A stretch of 20,648 nt of DNA from an uncultured Gemmatimonadota bacterium. Lineage in GTDB: Bacteria > Gemmatimonadota > Gemmatimonadetes > Gemmatimonadales > Gemmatimonadaceae. This document shows positions 15,581 to 20,648 of the stretch, piece after piece (position 1 is the stretch's first letter; each line of letters opens with the position of its first letter). The DNA is taken from the NCBI GenBank assembly GCA_946478895.1, contig CAMLDY010000043.1, forward strand, positions 1-20,648, read 5' to 3'. The position numbers and the translations under genes were made by a program. The notes under the pieces were generated by a model that searched no databases, had not been told where the DNA came from, and was given only the letters and a program-made list of their open reading frames with translations.

Positions 15581-16358
15581 ACACCGGCGACGCGGCCGCG
15601 TCGCGATTCCTCCCGCACCACACGCTGACTGGGCTTACTTCTTCGATATCGACGGGACGCTCGTCGATATCGCGCCGACGCCCTGGGATGTGCGGCTCGA
15701 GCGGGACCTGCTCGAGCTTCTGTTGCGCCTGCACGCCGCAACCGGCGGCGCGCTCGCTTTAATCAGTGGCCGCTCAATCGCCGACATCGATTCGCTGTTC
15801 CATGGCCGGAAGCTTCCCGTTGCCGGCCAGCACGGCATCGAGCGGCGCGATTCGCACGGTCGAGTGACCCGTCACCGCTTCCCGACCGCCAAGCTGGCCG
15901 GCGTGCGTGGCCAGCTCGGCCAGATCGCGGCGCGCCACCCCGGCCTGATCCTCGAGGACAAGGAGCTTTCGCTGGCGCTGCACTACCGGCAGCAGCCCGC
16001 CCTCGGCTCCTACGTTCATCGTTTGATGCGTACCGTGCAGGCGGAAATTGGCCCAGATTATAGCGTCCAGCTGGGCAAGCGAATCGTGGAGCTCAAGCCG
16101 AGCGGCAGAGACAAGGGACAGGCGGTGCAGGAATTCATGGCCGAGTCGCCATTCAAGGGACGGAGACCGGTGTTCGTTGGCGACGACGTCACCGACGAGC
16201 ACGGTTTCAAGGTCGTGAATTCGCTGGGGGGCTATTCCATCAAGGTCGGACGCGGGAGATCCAGCGCGCGGTGGCGACTGGCCGGCGTGGAGTCGGTGCG
16301 CGCCTGGCTCGTTCGCGGTGAAGAAGAACAGCAAGAGGAGTCGGAAGCTGCCCGATAA
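15564..16358 (+). CDS. otsB: Trehalose-6-phosphate phosphatase
   Basis: A 264-residue HAD-superfamily phosphatase that removes phosphate from trehalose-6-phosphate to give trehalose. Motif I FFDIDGTLVD (26-35) supplies the nucleophile Asp28 and acid/base Asp30. Motif II is LISGRS (66-71), motif III lies around KPSGRDKG (178-185), and motif IV is GDDVTDEHGF (206-215). Length and the small cap domain are normal for OtsB. The GTG at 15564 lies 17 bases before the end of otsA, pointing to coupled translation. The C-terminal tail is Glu/Gln-rich because it overlaps the start of the GH15 gene in another frame. The operon position after otsA makes the substrate assignment strong. Confidence 0.94.
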   Translation: MKASVEHRRRGRVAIPPAPHADWAYFFDIDGTLVDIAPTPWDVRLERDLLELLLRLHAATGGALALISGRSIADIDSLFHGRKLPVAGQHGIERRDSHGRVTRHRFPTAKLAGVRGQLGQIAARHPGLILEDKELSLALHYRQQPALGSYVHRLMRTVQAEIGPDYSVQLGKRIVELKPSGRDKGQAVQEFMAESPFKGRRPVFVGDDVTDEHGFKVVNSLGGYSIKVGRGRSSARWRLAGVESVRAWLVRGEEEQQEESEAAR

Positions 16359-18150
16359 TATCCAAAAATCCTCGCTGGACCTCGCGCTGATCGGCAACGG
16401 CATGGTCGCCGCGCTCGTCGATCCCGCCGGCCAGTTCACGTGGGGCTGTTTCCCGCGCCTCGATGGCGATCCCGTCTTCTGCTCACTGCTCGGCGGCGCC
16501 GAGGCGGGCGACTTTGGCGTTTTCGGAATCGATCTGCTCGACAGTGTGAAGACCGAGCAGTCGTACATGATCAATACGCCGATCCTCGTCACCCGGTCGT
16601 ACGACGCCGAAGGCGGTGCGATCGAGGTGGTGGATTTCGCGCCGCGGTTCCGGCAGTACGGGCGAATGTTCACGCCGATGATGTTCGTGCGACAGATCCG
16701 GCGGATCTCCGGGAATCCTCGCGTCAGGATCAGGCTACGTCCCGCGCGCGACTACGGTTGCGAGCGGCCGCGCACGACGAGCGGGAGCAACCACATCCGC
16801 TACTACGGCGGCAGCATCGTCTTGCGACTGACCACCGATGCATCGACGACCGCGGTGCTCGAGGAGAATCCATTCTATCTTGAGGACGAAGTAACGCTAC
16901 TGCTCGGTCCGGACGAGACGGTGAATGGCGCGGTCAGCGAGATTGGCCGTCACTTCGCAGACGAGACTGCATCGCACTGGCGAGAGTGGGTGCGGATGCT
17001 CGCCGTGCCGTTCGAGTGGCAGGATGCCGTGATTCGCGCCGCAATCACGCTCCAGCTGAATGTATTCGAGGATACCGGTGCGATCGTCGCCGCGGTGACG
17101 ACGTCGGTACCGGAGGCGCCCAACAGCGGCCGCAACTGGGACTATCGGTTCTGCTGGATTCGTGACGCGTACTTCGTCGTCAACGCCTTGAATCGGCTTG
17201 GCGCGACCCGCACCATGGAGCGGTACCTCGCTTTCATTCTGAACATCGTCGCCGATTGCGAGGATGGAACGCTGCGCCCGCTCTACGGCATCAACGGCCG
17301 TCGCGTGCCGGATGAGCGCGAAGCGGAGTGCCTGTCTGGCTATCGGTCGATGGGGCCGGTCCGGGTGGGCAATCAGGCGTACCTGCAGGTTCAGCACGAT
17401 GTGTACGGCGCGGCGATTCTGGCGGCGCCGCACGTGTTCTTCGATCGCCGACTGGTGCGACGCGGCGACGAATCGCTTTTCCCACGTCTCGAGGCGCTCG
17501 GCGAGCAGGCGGCGAAGCTCTTCGATCAGCCCGACGCAGGGATCTGGGAGCTGCGTGGCAAGCTCCGCGTCCACACCTTCTCGAGCGTGATGTGCTGGGC
17601 GGGTTGCGACAGGCTGGCACGAATCGCCCAACACCTCGGCCTTCCCGACCGTGCCAAGTACTGGCGGGCGCACGCCGATCGCATGCACGAGGTGATCTCG
17701 AAACGCTCGTGGAACGAAAAGCTGAACGCGTTCGCCGGCACGATGGATGGCGATACCCTCGATGCAAGTCTGCTGAGATTGCACGAGGTTGGATTCCTCG
17801 CCGCCGACGATCCGCGGTTTGCGGGCACCGTCGCGGCAATCGAGAAGCAGCTCAAGCGCGGAGATTTCATTTTCCGCTACAACGAGCGCGACGATTTCGG
17901 CACGCCGGAGAACGCGTTTCTCGTCTGCACCTTCTGGTACATCAACGCGCTCGGCGCGCTCGGCCGGAAAGACGAAGCGCGCAGGCTGTTCGAGAACGTG
18001 CTGGCGCATCGCAATCCGCATGGATTATTGTCGGAGGACATCGATCCCAAAACCGGCGAGCTGTGGGGGAACTTCGTGCAGACCTACAGCATGGTCGGGA
18101 TCATCGATTCCGCAATCAGGCTCTCGGCGGAGTGGGACCAAGCCTACTAA
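16318..18150 (+). CDS. GH15 family hydrolase (glucoamylase/trehalase-like)
   Basis: A 610-residue cytoplasmic enzyme with no signal peptide. The N-terminal beta domain begins at LDLALIGNGMVAALVD (20-35), and the (alpha/alpha)6 barrel runs from about 235 to 600. It contains RNWDYRFCWIRDAY (272-285), GIWELRG (408-414, probable catalytic acid Glu411) and GLLSEDID (569-576, probable base Glu573), then GNFVQTYSMVG. In many relatives that last stretch reads like PQAFSHVG, so His is replaced by Met590 or so. GH15 includes glucoamylase, glucodextranase and the bacterial trehalase of Mycobacterium. Directly behind otsA-otsB, a trehalase role or a role in trehalose/glucan turnover is plausible but unproven. 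The GTG start at 16318 lies 41 bases inside otsB. A CTG at 16348, seven bases after AGAGGAG, is an alternative start. Confidence 0.92.
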   Translation: MKKNSKRSRKLPDNIQKSSLDLALIGNGMVAALVDPAGQFTWGCFPRLDGDPVFCSLLGGAEAGDFGVFGIDLLDSVKTEQSYMINTPILVTRSYDAEGGAIEVVDFAPRFRQYGRMFTPMMFVRQIRRISGNPRVRIRLRPARDYGCERPRTTSGSNHIRYYGGSIVLRLTTDASTTAVLEENPFYLEDEVTLLLGPDETVNGAVSEIGRHFADETASHWREWVRMLAVPFEWQDAVIRAAITLQLNVFEDTGAIVAAVTTSVPEAPNSGRNWDYRFCWIRDAYFVVNALNRLGATRTMERYLAFILNIVADCEDGTLRPLYGINGRRVPDEREAECLSGYRSMGPVRVGNQAYLQVQHDVYGAAILAAPHVFFDRRLVRRGDESLFPRLEALGEQAAKLFDQPDAGIWELRGKLRVHTFSSVMCWAGCDRLARIAQHLGLPDRAKYWRAHADRMHEVISKRSWNEKLNAFAGTMDGDTLDASLLRLHEVGFLAADDPRFAGTVAAIEKQLKRGDFIFRYNERDDFGTPENAFLVCTFWYINALGALGRKDEARRLFENVLAHRNPHGLLSEDIDPKTGELWGNFVQTYSMVGIIDSAIRLSAEWDQAY

Positions 18151-18165
18151 CTGCTTCGGCGTCGG

Positions 18166-18256
18166 GATCGGGACGCGGGTCGGGCATCCAGAGTCCTAAA
18201 GTTGGCGGGTGGGAGAGGGCACAGCTGGGAGCGGATTAGCTTCAGGTTTGAGATGG
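18166..18256. repeat. Degenerate solo relative of the S23-element arm
   Basis: The stretch contains GAGTCCTAAAGTTGGCGGG then TGGGAGAGG and GCACAG, in the same order as the arm at 10662-10575 read in reverse (AGTCC, GGCGGCAGG, TGGGAGAGG, GCACAGAGG). The match needs small gaps. No inverted partner is visible nearby. It fills the gap after the GH15 stop. Confidence 0.5.
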
Positions 18257-18259
18257 GGT

Positions 18260-18264
18260 GGGAG
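18260..18264 (+). promoter_or_regulatory. Ribosome binding site of the small membrane protein gene
   Basis: GGGAG lies five bases before ATG 18270 and favours this start over an in-frame GTG at 18258. Confidence 0.5.
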
Positions 18265-18269
18265 TTCAT

Positions 18270-18689
18270 ATGGTTCCGCGTTCTCGATTTGACATTTGGC
18301 GGCAGAGGAGGCGGCGGCGGATCTACATCGCGGTGGGCGCTGCGGTGGTGATTACGGCGCTGGTTACCGACGGGCGCGAGAACGTGCTGGTCGCGGGCGC
18401 GTCGGGCGGGAGCTACGAGATACCGCAGCAGAAGAAAGTCTGGCGCGCGATTGGGCCCGCGCTCTCTGTGCGCTTCCACACCGACCGCGGGAGTGCCTCC
18501 GCGATCGCCGCCGAGGCGGCGGACCTACTTCCCTACTTTTCGGCCAAGGCGGATTCAGCGGGGCTGCGGTACCTCGTACTTCGGGCGTACAAGCCGGTTT
18601 GGCAGCTCGGCGGGCTTGGAATCTATCGCGGGTGGAATTTCAGGTACGAGAAGACGGAGAAGGGGTGGGAGACGAGCGGATATTGGTAA
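18270..18689 (+). CDS. Hypothetical membrane-anchored protein
   Basis: A 139-residue protein I do not recognise. A very basic stretch (WRQRRRRRIY, 10-19) precedes one hydrophobic segment (about 20-34), which suggests a signal anchor with the rest outside the cytoplasm. The remaining ~105 residues look like a small alpha/beta domain, rich in Ala helix (SASAIAAEAADLL) and then strands with aromatic residues (YLVLRAY, FRYEKTEKGW) to the C-terminus. No catalytic motif is visible. It lies 119 bases after the GH15 gene on the same strand and may be at the end of the trehalose operon. It ends three bases before the palindrome at 18692. Confidence 0.72.
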   Translation: MVPRSRFDIWRQRRRRRIYIAVGAAVVITALVTDGRENVLVAGASGGSYEIPQQKKVWRAIGPALSVRFHTDRGSASAIAAEAADLLPYFSAKADSAGLRYLVLRAYKPVWQLGGLGIYRGWNFRYEKTEKGWETSGYW

Positions 18690-18691
18690 TT

Positions 18692-18862
18692 CAGATATCA
18701 CTGAAGACTACCAGCTAGCGGCAGTGGGCGGAGCGGCCCACAGCTCCGAGCCCGGATTTGATAACTGCAGTACGGTCGACGCACTGCTTTTCATCAAACC
18801 GAGCTCGGAGCCGCCCGCCGCTCCGCTCACTGCTACCAGCTGGTAGTCTTCAGTGATCCCTG
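18692..18862. repeat. Palindrome between convergent genes, possible bidirectional terminator
   Basis: Arms 18697-18762 and 18793-18857 match at about four of five bases with one gap; the outer 16 bases are nearly perfect (ATCACTGAAGACTACC). The 30-base loop holds a second small inverted repeat (GCAGT/ACTGC). A further outward match TTCAGATA/TATCTGAA brackets the unit. It lies between two convergent stop codons, so it could end both transcripts, but its size and long near-perfect ends also suit a MITE-like insertion. Confidence 0.85.
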
Positions 18863-18864
18863 CC

Positions 18865-20475
18865 TTATCTGAACACAATCCACAGCGCCCCAATAACCGC
18901 CGCAAGCAGAACCGACAATGCAATCTCGACTGTCCTCGCGCGCGGCGCTTCCGCGACTGCTGAAGACGGTGCGACCGTCTTCATGGTCAGATCGGCGACG
19001 TGCTCCGGAGTTGGCGGCGGTGTCATGATGCTCACGACGATGAGGATGAGACTGCACAGCACGAACAGCAGGGCCGCGAAGTGCAGGAAGTTGATGTCGG
19101 CGAACCAGTAGATCGGCCCGCCCTTGCCGAGGTGTGACTTGTCGAGCTCGAGCACCAGACGCGCGAAGCCGAGCACGAACCCTGTCCACAATGCGGCGAG
19201 CGCGCCTTTGCCGTTGAGACGCGGGCTCAGCACTCCGAGGAGGAAGCAGGCTGCGATTGGCGGAGCGATGTACGCCTGAACACTCTGCAGGTAGATGTAG
19301 AGCTGCGGTGAGACGTACTTCATCATCGGAATCCAGAGCAGTCCAACGCCGACCAGCACCACCGTCGTGATTCGTCCGACGAAAACGAGACGCGCTTCCG
19401 TCGCGTTCGGCCGCCACTTGCGATAGACATCCCACGTGAGAAGCGTGGACACCGAGTTGAACGCCGACGCGAGCGAACTCATGAGCGCGGCGAGCATCCC
19501 GGCGAGCACGAGTCCCTTGAATCCGATTGGCAGCAGTCGCGTCACGAGGACCGGGTACGCCGAATCCGTCTGTCCGGTGCGCACGTCCTGATAGAGTGCG
19601 GCGGCGATGATGCCCGGCAGTACAAAGATGAAGACGGGAAGGATCTTGAGATAGCCGGCGAAGATGGTTCCGCGCCGAGCTTCGGTGATGTTCCGCGCCG
19701 CGAGGACGCGCTGGACGATGTGCTGATCGGTGCACCAGTACCAGATGCCGAGGATGGGTGCGCCGAAGACGACACCGGTCCACGGGAAATCCTTGTGGCT
19801 CGATGGCTTCCACATCGAGAAGAAGTCGGGCGGCACCGAGGCGCGGAGACCCGACCATCCCCCAACTGCGTGCAGGCCAATGAACGTCAGGGTCACCGAT
19901 CCGACGATCAGCACTACGGCCTGCATGACTTCGGTGTAGATGACCGCGCGCAGTCCACCGAAGATCGTGTAGAGGCCGGTGATGATGATGAGGATTGCGG
20001 CGCTGGTCCAGAAATCGAAGCCGGTGACGGCGCGCATGACGATGCCGCCGGCGAACAAGGTGACGCTGATTTTGGTGAGGACGTAGCCGACGATCGACAC
20101 CCAGGTGAAATAGGAGCGCGACGCCGCGTTGTAGCGGCGTTCGAGAAACTCCGGCATGGTGTAAACGCCGCTGCGCAGGTAGAACGGGACGAACAGCCAG
20201 CCGAGCAGGAGGAGGACGAAGCTGGCGAGCCACTCGAAGTGTCCGACGGCGAGTCCACTGGCGGCACCGGTGCCGGCCAGTCCGACGAGGTGTTCGCTAC
20301 CGATGTTGGATGCGAAGAGACTCGCTCCTACTGCCAGCCAACCCACATCTCTGCTTGCGAGGAAGAAGTCGGCGCTGATGTTCTTCTCGCGTTTGGCGGC
20401 CCACCACGCGATCGCCGCCAGCACGACGAAGTAGGCCGCAATGACGAGGATGTCGGTGAAAGCGAGGTTGCTCAT
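18865..20475 (-). CDS. Sodium/solute symporter (SSS family), SGLT-like sugar transporter
   Basis: A 536-residue membrane transporter with about 14 hydrophobic segments, predicted to import a sugar with Na+. It resembles Vibrio SGLT: SNIGSEHLVGLAGTG (56-70) at the unwound first core helix, FEW with Glu81 at the sugar site, VYTMPEFLERR (104-114), IWYWCTDQHIVQR (244-256, with the gate Tyr246), and SSLASAFNSVST (333-344), which carries the Na+-site serine region. The position matching the sugar-binding Asn260 of Vibrio SGLT is Gly243 by eye, so substrate choice may differ. The C-terminal linker (about 490-515) is Pro/Ala-rich before a last membrane helix. No strong Shine-Dalgarno precedes ATG 20475. 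It converges on the trehalose operon and probably has its own promoter to the right. Confidence 0.93.
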   Translation of the reverse strand: MSNLAFTDILVIAAYFVVLAAIAWWAAKREKNISADFFLASRDVGWLAVGASLFASNIGSEHLVGLAGTGAASGLAVGHFEWLASFVLLLLGWLFVPFYLRSGVYTMPEFLERRYNAASRSYFTWVSIVGYVLTKISVTLFAGGIVMRAVTGFDFWTSAAILIIITGLYTIFGGLRAVIYTEVMQAVVLIVGSVTLTFIGLHAVGGWSGLRASVPPDFFSMWKPSSHKDFPWTGVVFGAPILGIWYWCTDQHIVQRVLAARNITEARRGTIFAGYLKILPVFIFVLPGIIAAALYQDVRTGQTDSAYPVLVTRLLPIGFKGLVLAGMLAALMSSLASAFNSVSTLLTWDVYRKWRPNATEARLVFVGRITTVVLVGVGLLWIPMMKYVSPQLYIYLQSVQAYIAPPIAACFLLGVLSPRLNGKGALAALWTGFVLGFARLVLELDKSHLGKGGPIYWFADINFLHFAALLFVLCSLILIVVSIMTPPPTPEHVADLTMKTVAPSSAVAEAPRARTVEIALSVLLAAVIGALWIVFR

Positions 20476-20520
20476 GTCGGGCTATCCGGTTGAAGGGAGT
20501 CGACGTCCGAGCCATCTGGC

Positions 20521-20541
20521 GCTCCGGGGCTGCTCCGGAGC
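20521..20541. promoter_or_regulatory. Short perfect hairpin upstream of the symporter gene
   Basis: GCTCCGG and CCGGAGC form a seven-base stem with a seven-base loop, 46 bases before the symporter start. It could lie in the 5' leader or be an operator. Otherwise 20476-20648 shows nothing I can name. Confidence 0.3.
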
Positions 20542-20648
20542 CGCGAAGAATCTGAGGCTTTTCCGGACTGGCCACAACCGAGCAGTGGGGTGGGAGGGGT
20601 TTGGCGATGCTACGACCCTACCGCGATTCCGCGCATTGTTATGCTGCG

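Noticed and set aside
16897..18021. A 374-codon open frame antisense to the GH15 gene
   Set aside because: Its composition is that of a reverse-strand shadow, and GH15 motifs on the + strand are unambiguous.
1..20648. CRISPR array, tRNA or rRNA genes
   Set aside because: I saw no regularly spaced direct repeats and no cloverleaf or rRNA-like stretch. The only short tandem array is the heptamer tract at 7713-7747.

Overview
The window is GC-rich chromosomal DNA with dense coding, short gaps and several ATGA- or GTGA-type overlaps. It carries an S23-family four-helix-bundle gene, imperfect palindromic repeats, and a KaiC-like/histidine-kinase pair. This mix is most reminiscent of Gemmatimonadota, with Acidobacteriota or another soil lineage as alternatives. 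There is no rRNA marker here, so the assignment is inference from gene content. I saw no tRNA, rRNA or CRISPR array, and no recognisable transposase.

Left part (1-5516, + strand): a YcbB-like L,D-transpeptidase lipoprotein is followed by a double-domain KaiC-like ATPase and a PAS histidine kinase. The kinase start lies about 100 bases inside the end of the ATPase gene and has a strong ribosome binding site. A small SpoIIAA/STAS-like protein comes next. Genes two to four look like a signalling module.

Middle (5517-13165, mostly - strand): in transcription order there is a secreted (alpha/alpha)6 glycosidase-like protein, then a sugar ABC importer made of a lipoprotein binding protein, two permeases and a MalK-type ATPase. 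Two palindromic units interrupt this row. One is an S23 gene read on the opposite strand and bracketed by 88-base inverted repeats (10026-10662). The other is a palindrome with 78-base arms and no evident gene, between the second permease and the ATPase gene (6644-6846). The second permease gene opens with five heptamer repeats.

Right part (13304-18689, + strand): trehalose-6-phosphate synthase carrying an N-terminal membrane sensor-like module, trehalose-6-phosphate phosphatase and a GH15 hydrolase overlap one another and form an operon. A small membrane protein of unknown function follows. A third palindrome (18692-18862) separates it from a convergent sodium/sugar symporter gene (18865-20475, - strand).

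Taken together, 5517-20475 looks like an alpha-glucan/trehalose island: uptake by ABC importer and symporter, synthesis by OtsA/OtsB, and hydrolysis by GH15 and the exported glycosidase-like protein. The substrate of the importer and of GH15 is inferred from context only. The features most worth following are the S23 unit with its paired arms plus a degenerate solo arm at 18166-18256, the sensor-fused OtsA, and the heptamer tract at the permease start.
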